A stretch of 54,250 nucleotides of DNA from Bacillota bacterium (GTDB lineage Bacteria > Bacillota > Limnochordia > Limnochordales > ZCTH02-B6). The position numbers and the translations under genes are program-made. The stretch is from positions 1 to 54,250 of the forward strand of contig JACDOI010000013.1 in the NCBI GenBank assembly GCA_017656145.1, given 5' to 3'. Under the pieces are notes generated by a model. The model was not told where the DNA came from. It ran no database searches and worked only from the letters and a program-made list of their open reading frames with translations. This document shows, piece by piece, positions 30,240 through 38,587 of this stretch; position 1 is the first letter of the stretch; each line of letters begins with the position of its first letter.

Positions 30240-30256
30240 TGTTAAGTAAAATGTCA
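30240..30256 (+). promoter_or_regulatory. upstream GlnR/TnrA-like box (one mismatch)
   Basis: The sequence TGTTAAGTAAAATGTCA fits the GlnR/TnrA consensus TGTNA-N7-TNACA with one mismatch in the right half. It lies 45 bp centre-to-centre upstream of a perfect box, so a second dimer could bind here. Confidence 0.5.
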
Positions 30257-30263
30257 TCATATG

Positions 30264-30292
30264 TTTGCACGCGGAGCGGTAATGTGTTAAAT
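30264..30292 (+). promoter_or_regulatory. candidate glnR promoter
   Basis: TTTGCA (30264-30269) and TTAAAT (30287-30292) are separated by 17 bp in an AT-rich island within GC-rich DNA. An alternative -10, TATAAT at 30292-30297, has no well-spaced -35. Either choice puts the transcript start only a few bases before the GTG at 30310. Confidence 0.45.
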
Positions 30293-30301
30293 ATAATGAC
30301 A
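30285..30301 (+). promoter_or_regulatory. perfect GlnR/TnrA operator
   Basis: TGTTAAATATAATGACA matches the known consensus TGTNA-N7-TNACA at every fixed position. It overlaps the putative -10 of the glnR-like gene immediately downstream, so binding would repress that gene. This is the classic autoregulated arrangement of GlnR. Confidence 0.8.
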
Positions 30302-30309
30302 TAAGGCGG

Positions 30310-30753
30310 GTGGTGACGTTGACGACACATGGGGACAGCGCCCAAACCCCCATGATTCCGATTGGGACGGTCAGCCTCATGACCCGATTGTCCCCGCGCC
30401 AGATCCGCTATTACGAGGCGCGCGGGCTTATCAAACCCGCACGGTCCAAGGGGAACCGTCGCCTCTACTCCAAACTTGACGTCGAGCGGCTCATGTACGT
30501 ACGGGAGCTTCTCAACGAAGGGTTGGGGCTGAACACGATCCGGGAGCTGATCCGCGATGTGCGGGAGGGAGGGGAAGAGGAGAGGGCCTATTGGGAGCAA
30601 CTCCTGCCGGCCCACCTTCCGCAGAAGGCGCCGCTCACCTCAATGAACATGCTGGGGCGCGAGGAGATCGTCAAGTTCTGCAGAGGTCAGAATGTTCACT
30701 TCATACGTCTCCAGTTCACCGCCCCCCGGATCCTTCGTGCAACCCGTACCTAG
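30310..30753 (+). CDS. glnR: nitrogen regulator GlnR/TnrA family (MerR superfamily)
   Basis: This is a 147-residue MerR-type regulator. The segment IPIGTVSLMTRLSPRQIRYY, followed by GLIKPARSKGNRRLYS, is the diagnostic GlnR/TnrA DNA-binding region. GlnR represses nitrogen genes when glutamine synthetase is feedback-inhibited, through a C-terminal tail. The tail here (LGREEIVKFCRGQ and onward) differs from the B. subtilis one. A perfect GlnR box overlaps the promoter, and the ammonium transporter gene follows. The start is uncertain: GTG at 30310 or 30313 would give an almost leaderless mRNA; TTG 30319 or ATG 30352 (MIPIG) are alternatives. The last ~20 residues (NVHFIRLQF...) look atypical and could reflect a drifted C-terminus. 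Confidence 0.85.
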   Translation: MVTLTTHGDSAQTPMIPIGTVSLMTRLSPRQIRYYEARGLIKPARSKGNRRLYSKLDVERLMYVRELLNEGLGLNTIRELIRDVREGGEEERAYWEQLLPAHLPQKAPLTSMNMLGREEIVKFCRGQNVHFIRLQFTAPRILRATRT

Positions 30754-30965
30754 CCTTCGCGCGATCAGCGCCGCCGGCCTGCACGGGATGGAGGCGCCGA
30801 TCCAGCCGGCGTCAGTCGACCGCAACATTTTTCAAAAAGGAACCTGGGAAAGGAGGGAAGTGGGTGCCGTGAGCCTGCCGGGTTCCCTCAGGCGGTTGAG
30901 CAATACCCCGGCGTTGTGTGATGAGGTGGAAAGCGTGGCGAGATTGGTACCAGAGGAGCTGAAAG

Positions 30966-32369
30966 ATGATGCGGACAGGTGAACGCGTGTTGGTGAATCG
31001 TCGTCCTGTGGCTTGGGAGCGGGCTGTGCCGCTGGCCCTTGCCGTGGTGTTCGGCGCCGTTGGGGCAGCTTCGGCGCAGGCGGCGGAAGACGCCGCTGAG
31101 CTATTGGGAAGCGTCGCGGCGGCCATCGACACCGTATGGGTGCTCCTTGCAGCCTTCCTCGTCTTCTTCATGCAGGCGGGGTTCGCGATGGTGGAGGCGG
31201 GCTTCACCGGTTCGAAGAACACGGGGAATATCGTCATGAAGAACCTGATGGACTTCTGCGTCGGCTCGCTGATGTACTGGGCGATCGGGTTCGCCGTGAT
31301 GTTCGGCGCCGGCAACCTCTTTTGGGGGAGCAGCGGCTTCTTTCTCGCCGACGCCTTTGAACATCTCGGCCTTTCCATTCCGCTCGCCGCCTTCGTGATC
31401 TTTCAGACGGTCTTCGCCGGCACGGCCGCGACGATCGTCTCGGGGGCGATGGCAGAGCGGACCAAGTTCGTCGCTTACCTGGTGTACAGTGCGGTCATCA
31501 CGGGGCTTGTCTACCCGGTCGTCGGCCACTGGGGCTGGGGCGGCGGTTGGCTTTCTGAGCTCGGTTTCATCGACTTCGCCGGGTCGACCATCGTCCACTC
31601 GGTCGGCGGCTGGGCCGCCCTCATGGGGACGCTGGCCCTCGGTCCGAGGCTGGGCAAGTACAACCCTGACGGGTCGATCAATCCGTTCCGCGGTCACAAC
31701 CTCCTGGTGGCCGCCCTGGGCGTCTTCATCCTTTGGTTGGGATGGTTCGGGTTCAACCCGGGCAGCACGCTCTCCGGATTAACGCCGGACATCGCCATGA
31801 TCGCGCTGAACACCAACCTGGCGGCGGCGGCCGGCGCCTTCACGGCGATGCTGTTCACGTGGATCCGATCCAAGAAGACCGACGTCGGAATGACGCTGAA
31901 CGGCGCCCTTGCGGGACTTGTTGCCATCACAGCGGGGTGCGCGTCGGTCAGTCCCGTCGGAGCCGTCATCATCGGCCTTGGGGCAGGGCCGCTGGTGGTG
32001 CTCGCGGCCGAGTTCTTCGACCGGGTCCGTGTGGACGATCCCGTCGGTGCCATCGCCGTGCACGGCGTCTCCGGCGCTTACGGCACGCTGGCTGTCGGGC
32101 TCTTCGCCCTCGACGGCGGCCTCTTTTACGGTGGGGGGCTCGCACTCTTGGGGGTGCAGGCCCTCGGGGTGGTCTCGGTCTTTTTGTGGACCGTCGCCAC
32201 GACCGGCATCCTCTTTGCCATTCTGAAGGCGACCGTCGGATTGCGGGTGACGCAGGAGGAGGAGATCGAGGGTCTTGACATCACTGAGCACGGTTATTCC
32301 GCCTATCCGGAGATGTTTCAGCCGGAGGTGACGAACGGCGGCGTGAAACGCCCCGCACCGGTAGCTTGA
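30966..32369 (+). CDS. amtB: ammonium transporter AmtB
   Basis: This is a 467-residue Amt/MEP/Rh-family ammonium channel. A signal peptide (to about residue 39, SAQA) precedes the mature N-terminus. Eleven transmembrane segments are expected, and family signatures are clear: FFMQAGFAMVEAGFTGSKNT, FIDFAGSTIVHSVGGWAAL (binding Asp and first pore His) and AVHGVSGAYGTLAVGLFA (second pore His). The ATG at 30966 is preceded by GAGGAG. It lies 212 bp after glnR with no GlnR box or obvious promoter between, so read-through from glnR is likely. No glnK/PII gene accompanies it, unlike most amtB operons. A strong terminator follows. Confidence 0.95.
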   Translation: MMRTGERVLVNRRPVAWERAVPLALAVVFGAVGAASAQAAEDAAELLGSVAAAIDTVWVLLAAFLVFFMQAGFAMVEAGFTGSKNTGNIVMKNLMDFCVGSLMYWAIGFAVMFGAGNLFWGSSGFFLADAFEHLGLSIPLAAFVIFQTVFAGTAATIVSGAMAERTKFVAYLVYSAVITGLVYPVVGHWGWGGGWLSELGFIDFAGSTIVHSVGGWAALMGTLALGPRLGKYNPDGSINPFRGHNLLVAALGVFILWLGWFGFNPGSTLSGLTPDIAMIALNTNLAAAAGAFTAMLFTWIRSKKTDVGMTLNGALAGLVAITAGCASVSPVGAVIIGLGAGPLVVLAAEFFDRVRVDDPVGAIAVHGVSGAYGTLAVGLFALDGGLFYGGGLALLGVQALGVVSVFLWTVATTGILFAILKATVGLRVTQEEEIEGLDITEHGYSAYPEMFQPEVTNGGVKRPAPVA

Positions 32370-32430
32370 CGCCGTTTCGTCTCAAAGCGATGGGGAAGGG
32401 CAATTCCGCCGCCCTCGTCCCGTTGGTCGA

Positions 32431-32457
32431 AGCCCCGCACGCCGTGCGGGGCTTTTC
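32431..32457 (+). terminator. rho-independent terminator after amtB
   Basis: A 10-bp perfect stem (AGCCCCGCAC at 32431-32440 with GTGCGGGGCT at 32444-32453) has a 3-nt loop and is followed by TTTT. Confidence 0.92.
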
Positions 32458-32728
32458 GCTGTTCGCCCATCGCCCGGGGGAGGTCACCTTGTCCCTTTCT
32501 GCCGCGAGAGGTTGGAGTATCTGTTGGCACAATAGACGGAAGGGAGCCACAAAAGGCGGAGCTCTACTAAGATCGTAGTTTCAATGACGAGCCATGAGCC
32601 TTCTCCCACAGTTTGCTTTTCCCTAAGGGCGGTGAAGTCAACGATAAGAATAAAAACCACATTGCAGTGAATGGATTAATATTATTCCGTGGGACAGAGG
32701 GGTATTTCGCGTTTTTGGAGGAACCGAG
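32458..32728. other. AT-richer intergenic region upstream of the helicase gene
   Basis: No gene is seen. From about 32500 the composition becomes clearly less GC-rich than the surroundings, consistent with the downstream helicase having been acquired. A run around 32645-32690 (ATAAGAATAAAA, ATTAATATTATT) probably holds the helicase promoter, but no well-spaced -35/-10 pair stands out. GGAGGA at 32717-32722 is the ribosome site. Confidence 0.4.
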
Positions 32729-35700
32729 ATGGCCGGTTTGCCAGACCCTGTAGGATCAATGATTGAGGCACTGGACCTAGAGATAGCACATATCCGTCGT
32801 CGAGGCCACTCATCGCGTCTAGAGCTTAGGGGCGGCGTGCTCCACAGCCGTGTCGAACGGCTAACGATCTACCGCTTTCCACTCGCTGAAGATCTCGGTC
32901 TACGAGATGATACGCCGGTCAAGGTGATCTGCGGGGAACAAGAGCTTGAGGGAAGCGTCGTCGCGGTGAAGGAAGACTCTATACTAGTAGCACTAGAGGC
33001 GGACCTTGGAGAGAAGATTGCGTACGCACTCCTTATAGCGGATAATGCCTTTCCCCTGGAACGATTGCGGGCCCGCCTCGATGAGGTTCGGGACGGCGCA
33101 GTCCGATTTAACCGGACGTTAGCTGATCAAGTGATAGGGGAGCAGACGATCACGCCAAATCGGGTGACCGTTCATCCTTCCGTGCTCAAGAAAGCGAATG
33201 AGGAATTGAATGACGAACAGCAGCAGGCGATCAAGCGGGCTTGTCAACAGAGCGTGACGTTTGTCTGGGGTCCGCCTGGAACCGGCAAAACAACCGTAGT
33301 GGCCCGCATCGTCGAGGTTCTCTATCACGCAGGGTACTCCGTGTTGCTCGTTTCCAATACTAACATGGCGGTCGATACGGCCTTAGAGAAGATCGCCGAG
33401 CGTCTACAGACAGATAAGGGATTTAAGGATGGCCGGATCCTCCGCTACGGACCCATTACGAAGGAATCGTTGGATAGAAAATTTGGCGAGAACATCGGGC
33501 TGGACCGGATTGTCGAACGTGAAACGCAGGCGTTGAGGATCCGTAAAGGCAAGCTCGAAGCCGAACTGTCGATGCGAGAGCGGCGCGCAGAGGTCCTTCA
33601 GCAACAACTACTGCAGTGGGAGACCCTGGAGCAGCTGCAACGCCGACTTGCCCAGGCGCACGAATTACTGCGCGAACAAAGTCAACAATATGAATTGTCG
33701 GTGTCTCGCCTTGCGGAGCTGGAGCAACAAATTGAGCACCTCGAGAAGGACATCAAACGTGCCAAGGGCATGGGATTCGTACTCCGGTTACTGCACGGGC
33801 TGGATCCCCATAAGTTGATGCGGGAGCGAGCCCGGGCAATTGCTGCCCGCAGTGATGCCGAGCTCGCTCTCAACGAGGCCAAGTCCTTGATGAACGAACG
33901 CATGACCGCCGTTGAGCGGTTGCGGCAGCAAGTCGCCGAGCAAAGGACCGCGGTAGCCTCATTGCCTCCTTACCACCGTTGTCGTCAGGCCCTAATGGAA
34001 CTTGAAGCAGAGATCCAAAGCCTTAAGTCTAAGCTCAAAACGATTGACGACGAGATCGCCGGTGTCCGGCAGCGACTCCTTAATGAAAGTCGCGTTGTGG
34101 CTACGACAGCGTACCGCACCTATCTGCAAAACGAGTTGTCGCGACCCTTCGATGCGGTTGTGATCGATGAGGCCTCCATGGTGATGCTGCCCATGAGCTT
34201 TTACGTTGCCGGGCTGGCGAGCCGCACCGTAACGGTGTCTGGTGACTTTCGCCAGCTTCCAGCCATCGTCAGTTCTCAGGAGCAGCTCGTCCGAGAGTGG
34301 CTGCAAAAGGACGTTTTCGAGAAGGCAGGCATTGTCCGGCAGGTGGAGGTAGGTAAACTCCCTTCGCATGTTGTGGGTCTTCGGAAGCAGTATCGGATGC
34401 ACGAAGAGATCTGTCGAGTTGTGAATGAGCTCTTCTACGTGGGGAGATTGGAGACGGCCGAAGGGACTCCCGAGAGTGAACCTCCTCGGATCCCGTGGTC
34501 CAACAAACCGCTCGCGTACGTGGACACGAGCAACTTGGGCGGTTGGACGGCTAGGCCTCTTCAATCCCTCTCCTGCTACAACCTCGCCCATGCGCTGTTA
34601 GTGCGCAACCTCGCCAGGCAATTGGGTCTTGGGCCAGATGAGCTGGGGGTGGTTTCGCCCTACTCCGCGCAGGCGAGGCTCCTGAATGTGCTCTTAACGG
34701 AGGATTATGGTGTCCAAGGTCTATGTTCCACGGTGCATCGCTATCAAGGGAACGAGCGTTCCGTCATGATCGTAGAGATTAGCGACTCGATTGGGGCGCC
34801 CTTGAGCAACTTTATGAAGGCGACGGCGGCGCAAGATGTGGGAGCGCGCCTGTTCAATGTGGCGATTTCTCGCGCCAAACACCACGTGTTGCTCGTTGCA
34901 AACTTCGGATTCCTGCGCAGTGCGGCGCCTCCCTCGGCTACGGTACTCAGTATTCTCGATGCCTTCGAGCAGCAGGGTGAGAGAATCGAAGCGCCCGAGA
35001 TCCTTGAACTCGCTTCTGCCTACTGGAGGCAAGGATGGGAACAACTCATGGGCGGCTTCCCTTCCGAGAGTGCAGAGGCTGGTAGCATTTACACCGAGGG
35101 GACCTTTTACCCAAGCTTTCGACATGACCTGCGACGCGCACGGCAGTCGGTCGTTGTCGTCTCACCGTATCTGACGTCCGCCGGGGTGGGGCGATGGGTC
35201 GAGTACTTCCGAGCTTGCCTGATGTCGGGGGTGAGCGTCCGGATCGTGACGCGGCCACCCGGTAGGCAAGGTGGAGTTCTGGAGCACGGCCTCGCAGACA
35301 CGCTGGAGCAATTACGCCAGCTGGGCATCGTCGTAGACTTGCGCGCTGATATGCATGAGAAGATGGCAATTATCGATGGGGAAATTTTGTGGCACGGCTC
35401 CCTCAATATCCTGTCCCACCGTGACACCAGCGAGAGCATGTTACGGGTTCACAGTCGTGCCTTGTGTGAACAGATGGCCCGGTTCTTCTCATTCAAGAAA
35501 CATGGCGATACGGATGTAACGGACTGGGCGGCGCCAGAGAACCCTCTCTGTCCTGACTGCGGGCAGATTACGGTCCTGAAGTCGGGCCGGCGTGGACCCT
35601 ATTTCGAATGTGCGAAGTCTTGTGGGGGTAAAGTGTCATCAACGACCTCGAGCCAACGCCGAAAGTCGCCGAGAAAATCTCGTTCCTCCGGAGCCTCAAA

Positions 35701-35812
35701 ACCTTGTCCTCGTCAAGACTGCGATGGGCGTCTGGTTCGCAGAATGGGTCGGTACGGACCGTTTCTGGGCTGTAGCAGGTTTCCCAAATGCGACTACACG
35801 GAGTCCATATAG
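32729..35812 (+). CDS. SF1 helicase-PLD nuclease fusion with zinc ribbons, probable anti-phage defence protein
   Basis: This is a 1027-residue single-gene system candidate. An N-terminal ~150-residue domain precedes a COG1112/Upf1-like SF1 helicase: Walker A GPPGTGKT (181-188), a long coiled-coil insertion (about 260-450), Walker B VVIDEAS (Asp480-Glu481), SGDFRQLPAIV, LRKQYRMHEEI and VHRYQGNE. A phospholipase-D nuclease domain follows (MHEKMAIIDG, His876/Lys878, then HGSLNI), and two topoisomerase-type C4 zinc ribbons close the protein (first Cys 941, CPDCG; second CPRQDC...CSRFPKCDY). Helicase-PLD fusions of this kind define type II Mokosh anti-phage systems; the zinc ribbons may load the protein on nucleic acid. 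The gene stands alone, is AT-richer than its neighbours and lies between core genes, all typical of acquired defence genes. Defence function is inference. The ATG is supported by GGAGGA. Confidence 0.87.
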   Translation: MAGLPDPVGSMIEALDLEIAHIRRRGHSSRLELRGGVLHSRVERLTIYRFPLAEDLGLRDDTPVKVICGEQELEGSVVAVKEDSILVALEADLGEKIAYALLIADNAFPLERLRARLDEVRDGAVRFNRTLADQVIGEQTITPNRVTVHPSVLKKANEELNDEQQQAIKRACQQSVTFVWGPPGTGKTTVVARIVEVLYHAGYSVLLVSNTNMAVDTALEKIAERLQTDKGFKDGRILRYGPITKESLDRKFGENIGLDRIVERETQALRIRKGKLEAELSMRERRAEVLQQQLLQWETLEQLQRRLAQAHELLREQSQQYELSVSRLAELEQQIEHLEKDIKRAKGMGFVLRLLHGLDPHKLMRERARAIAARSDAELALNEAKSLMNERMTAVERLRQQVAEQRTAVASLPPYHRCRQALMELEAEIQSLKSKLKTIDDEIAGVRQRLLNESRVVATTAYRTYLQNELSRPFDAVVIDEASMVMLPMSFYVAGLASRTVTVSGDFRQLPAIVSSQEQLVREWLQKDVFEKAGIVRQVEVGKLPSHVVGLRKQYRMHEEICRVVNELFYVGRLETAEGTPESEPPRIPWSNKPLAYVDTSNLGGWTARPLQSLSCYNLAHALLVRNLARQLGLGPDELGVVSPYSAQARLLNVLLTEDYGVQGLCSTVHRYQGNERSVMIVEISDSIGAPLSNFMKATAAQDVGARLFNVAISRAKHHVLLVANFGFLRSAAPPSATVLSILDAFEQQGERIEAPEILELASAYWRQGWEQLMGGFPSESAEAGSIYTEGTFYPSFRHDLRRARQSVVVVSPYLTSAGVGRWVEYFRACLMSGVSVRIVTRPPGRQGGVLEHGLADTLEQLRQLGIVVDLRADMHEKMAIIDGEILWHGSLNILSHRDTSESMLRVHSRALCEQMARFFSFKKHGDTDVTDWAAPENPLCPDCGQITVLKSGRRGPYFECAKSCGGKVSSTTSSQRRKSPRKSRSSGASKPCPRQDCDGRLVRRMGRYGPFLGCSRFPKCDYTESI

Positions 35813-35838
35813 AAGTTCACGGAGTCCGTATAAGAGTT
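35797..35838 (+). repeat. 21-bp imperfect tandem duplication across the helicase stop codon
   Basis: The 21-bp unit at 35797-35817 is repeated at 35818-35838 with about three differences; both copies share CACGGAGTCC. The first contains the last helicase codons and TAG stop, so the second would re-encode a similar FTESV-stop tail. It marks the edge of the AT-richer helicase segment. Confidence 0.8.
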
Positions 35839-36040
35839 GATGACGGTTGCTTTGAGAACGCCTAGCCGTCCGATTGAGCTACACGAGATCCAAGCCCGTA
35901 CGCGTGCACGCCCTCGGTTTGCGGCCGGCGTTTCATCCCGGTGGACGCCGTGTGAAAGGAATCCGGCACCCGATGGGGAAACTCCGGACGGAATCCCGCG
36001 GATTGCGCCTGTTCACCGGAACGGATGGGAGGGAGCGGTC

Positions 36041-37846
36041 TTGGCCACCCAGTTGCCGGGGCGGCACGAAGTTCCCCTGGAGCACACCTGGGACGCTGCG
36101 AGCGTTTTTCCTTCGGATGAGGCATGGGAGGCGGAAGTTCAACGGCTGACCGAACGGCTGCCGGAACTGTCGGCCTTCCAGGGACGGCTGGGCGAGTCGC
36201 CCGGGACGCTCGCCGATTTTCTGGAAACCCTGGAACAGGTGCTTGCCACCGTCGGCAAGATCTATGTCTACGGGATGCTGCGGTTTGCCGTGGATACTGC
36301 GGACCAACAGGCGGCCGCTGTTCACGACCGGGCCCGGTCGGTCTTTTCCCGGGCGATGGCCGCCGTTTCCTTCAGCGAGCCCGAGATGTTGGCCGTCGGC
36401 GCTGAGAAGCTCGCCCGATGGGCCCAAGAGGAACCCCGCCTGGCCATCTATCGCCACTACTTCGACACCTTGGCCCGCCGCAAGGAGCACGTGCGCTCCG
36501 CGGAGGTGGAAGAGCTGCTGAGTCTTGTGCAGGACCCGTTCCGCACCGCGGCGTCGGTTCACGGGGTCATCTCGGACGCCGATCTCAAATTCCGGCCCGC
36601 CAAAGACAGCCGCGGTCAGGAACACGAGGTAGCCCAGGGCACCATCGACAAGCTCTTGCACGCTCGGGACCGGGAGCTTCGCCGGTCCGCGTGGGAAAGC
36701 TACGCCGATGGGTACCTCGCCCTCAAAAACGGCCTCGCGAATTGCCTGGCCGCCGGGGTAAAGCAAAACGTGTTCCTCAGCCGGGCCCGCCGGTTCCGGT
36801 CGGCCCTTGAAGCCGCGCTTTCGTCTAACCACATCCCGGTAGACGTGTTTTACAACCTGATCGAGACGTACAGGAAGCATTTGCCGATCTGGCACCGCTA
36901 CTGGCGGGTGCGCAAGCGGGCGCTCGGGTACGACGCGCTGTACCCCTACGACACCCGGGCGTCGCTTGTGGACAAAGAGCCCGTTGTTTCCTATGAGCAG
37001 GCGGTGGAATGGATCGCCGCCGGCATGCGGCCGCTGGGCGAGGAGTACGTGTCCGTCTTGCGCCGGGGTTGTCTCAAAGAGCGGTGGGTCGATCGCTACC
37101 CCAACAAGGGCAAGCAGGCGGGCGCGTTTTCCATGGGTTGGAAAGGCACCCACCCGTTCATCCTGATGAACTACACCGACGATTTGAGCAGCCTGAGCAC
37201 CCTCGCCCACGAGCTGGGCCATTCGATGCACAGCTACTTGACCCATAAGTCGCAGCCGATGATCTACGCGGATTACAGCATTTTCGTCGCCGAGGTGGCA
37301 TCCAACTTTAACCAAGCCCTGGTGCGGCATTACTTGTTCGAAACCCAGACCGATCGGGACTTCCAGATCGCTCTGATCGAGGAAGCCATGGGCAACTTCC
37401 ACCGGTACTTCTTCGTCATGCCGACCTTGGCCCGTTTCGAGCTGGCCATTCACGAGCAGGTGGAACGGGGGGAAGCCCTGACCGCCGAGCGAATGATCCG
37501 GCTCATGGCCGACTTGTTCCGGGAAGGATACGGGGACGAGGTCATCATGGACGAGGAGCGGGTGGGGATCACGTGGGCCCAGTTCCCAACCCACCTGTAC
37601 GCCAACTTCTACGTATACCAGTACGCCACCGGCATATCGGGCGCGCACGCCCTGGCCCAGCGGGTGCTCTCGGGCGAGCCCGGCGCCGCCGAGGCGTACC
37701 TGGAGTTTCTGAAGGCGGGCAGCTCGATGTACCCGCTGGACGCGCTCAAGATGGCCGGGGTCGACTTGACCACCCCGAAGCCGGTGGAGGAGACGTTCCA
37801 GGTACTGGCCGGCCTGGTGGATCGCCTTGAGCGACTTACGAGCTGA
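36041..37846 (+). CDS. pepF: oligoendopeptidase F (M3 metallopeptidase)
   Basis: This is a cytoplasmic zinc peptidase that cleaves short peptides, member of the M3B PepF family. The zinc motif HELGH is at residues 390-394 (in [12 protein letters not shown]) with the downstream [10 protein letters not shown] glutamate helix. The family N-terminus [14 protein letters not shown] begins at residue 6. The open frame extends to 35837, but that extra sequence has no homology-like features; TTG at 36041 is preceded by GGGAGGGAG at a good distance and gives 601 residues, the normal family size. The gene runs directly (3-bp gap) into the response-regulator gene, suggesting an operon. Confidence 0.9.
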   Translation: MATQLPGRHEVPLEHTWDAASVFPSDEAWEAEVQRLTERLPELSAFQGRLGESPGTLADFLETLEQVLATVGKIYVYGMLRFAVDTADQQAAAVHDRARSVFSRAMAAVSFSEPEMLAVGAEKLARWAQEEPRLAIYRHYFDTLARRKEHVRSAEVEELLSLVQDPFRTAASVHGVISDADLKFRPAKDSRGQEHEVAQGTIDKLLHARDRELRRSAWESYADGYLALKNGLANCLAAGVKQNVFLSRARRFRSALEAALSSNHIPVDVFYNLIETYRKHLPIWHRYWRVRKRALGYDALYPYDTRASLVDKEPVVSYEQAVEWIAAGMRPLGEEYVSVLRRGCLKERWVDRYPNKGKQAGAFSMGWKGTHPFILMNYTDDLSSLSTLAHELGHSMHSYLTHKSQPMIYADYSIFVAEVASNFNQALVRHYLFETQTDRDFQIALIEEAMGNFHRYFFVMPTLARFELAIHEQVERGEALTAERMIRLMADLFREGYGDEVIMDEERVGITWAQFPTHLYANFYVYQYATGISGAHALAQRVLSGEPGAAEAYLEFLKAGSSMYPLDALKMAGVDLTTPKPVEETFQVLAGLVDRLERLTS

Positions 37847-37849
37847 CGG

Positions 37850-38587
37850 GTGATGAATCAAGTGCCCGGTGAGCCCTACGATCAGCCCCGCGACCGCGGG
37901 ACCCGCGTGCTGGTCGTCGACGACGAGCAAGGCATCCTGGAGCTGGTGGAGTACCACCTGCGGCGGGCGGGTTTCGACGTGCTGCTGGCCGACACGGGAC
38001 TTGAGGGATTTCGCCTGGCCCGGGATGCGAGCCCAGACCTCGTCATCCTCGATCTGATGTTGCCGGATTTGGACGGCCTCACCGTCTGCCGGCGCATCCG
38101 GTGCCATAGCCGCGTGCCGGTCCTGCTTCTCACGGCCCGGGCCGACGAGGCGGACCGCCAGGCGGGCCTTGAGGCCGGTGCTGACGGGTTCATCACAAAG
38201 CCCTTCCACCCCCGAGAATTGGTGGCCGCGGTGCGGGAACTCCTGGATCGGACGGGTGGTCCCGGAGAGATGCCCGAACGGCTCGCCTTCGGCGGGCTGG
38301 AGGTCGACCTGATCCGCCGGGCAGCGAGGCTTAGCGGGCAAGACTTGCATCTATCGCCCACCGAATTCGCCCTGTTGCGGGCCCTCGTCGAGAAGCCGGG
38401 ACGCTGGCAGACCCGGAGCGACTTATTGGACCGGGTGTGGGGCCGGGATTTCGTGGGGGATCCGCGGGTGGTGGATATGTACGTCGGCTTTTTGCGGGAA
38501 AAGCTGAACGACGACCTCGCGTTCCCCCGGTGGGTCGAAGGCGGGCCCGACCGGGGATACCGGTGGCGGGGCGGGGGCTATGAATGA
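37850..38587 (+). CDS. OmpR/PhoB-family response regulator
   Basis: This is a 245-residue response regulator. The receiver domain has the acidic pair in VLVVDDEQG, phospho-acceptor Asp68 (LVILDLMLPDLDG) and FITKPF lysine. A winged-helix trans_reg_C domain follows (LSPTEFALLRALVEKPG, then VVDMYVGFLREKL and GYRW). The partner kinase overlaps by 8 bp downstream. Starts GTG 37850 and ATG 37853 are both possible. With the PhoR-like kinase and the nearby pst genes, it is a likely phosphate regulator (PhoP/PhoB-like), but the second regulator at 39912-40592 competes for that role. Confidence 0.9.
   Translation: MMNQVPGEPYDQPRDRGTRVLVVDDEQGILELVEYHLRRAGFDVLLADTGLEGFRLARDASPDLVILDLMLPDLDGLTVCRRIRCHSRVPVLLLTARADEADRQAGLEAGADGFITKPFHPRELVAAVRELLDRTGGPGEMPERLAFGGLEVDLIRRAARLSGQDLHLSPTEFALLRALVEKPGRWQTRSDLLDRVWGRDFVGDPRVVDMYVGFLREKLNDDLAFPRWVEGGPDRGYRWRGGGYE

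Noticed and set aside
30692..30982. 96-codon open frame between glnR and amtB
   Set aside because: It overlaps both the glnR end and the amtB start in another frame and shows no domain-like features.
35850..35890. Minus-strand sequence resembling a tRNA D-arm (TAGCTCAATCGGA)
   Set aside because: The D-stem cannot close (no GAGC partner), no acceptor partner or T-arm is found at the right distance; at most a degraded tRNA scar near the helicase boundary.
35837..36040. N-terminal extension of PepF from 35837
   Set aside because: The extra ~68 residues do not resemble PepF, which begins near [16 protein letters not shown] 36041 has a good ribosome site.
35933..38350. An 805-codon antisense open frame over pepF and the response-regulator gene
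   Set aside because: pepF and the regulator on the plus strand carry clear catalytic and receiver motifs; the antisense frame is a shadow of high GC content.
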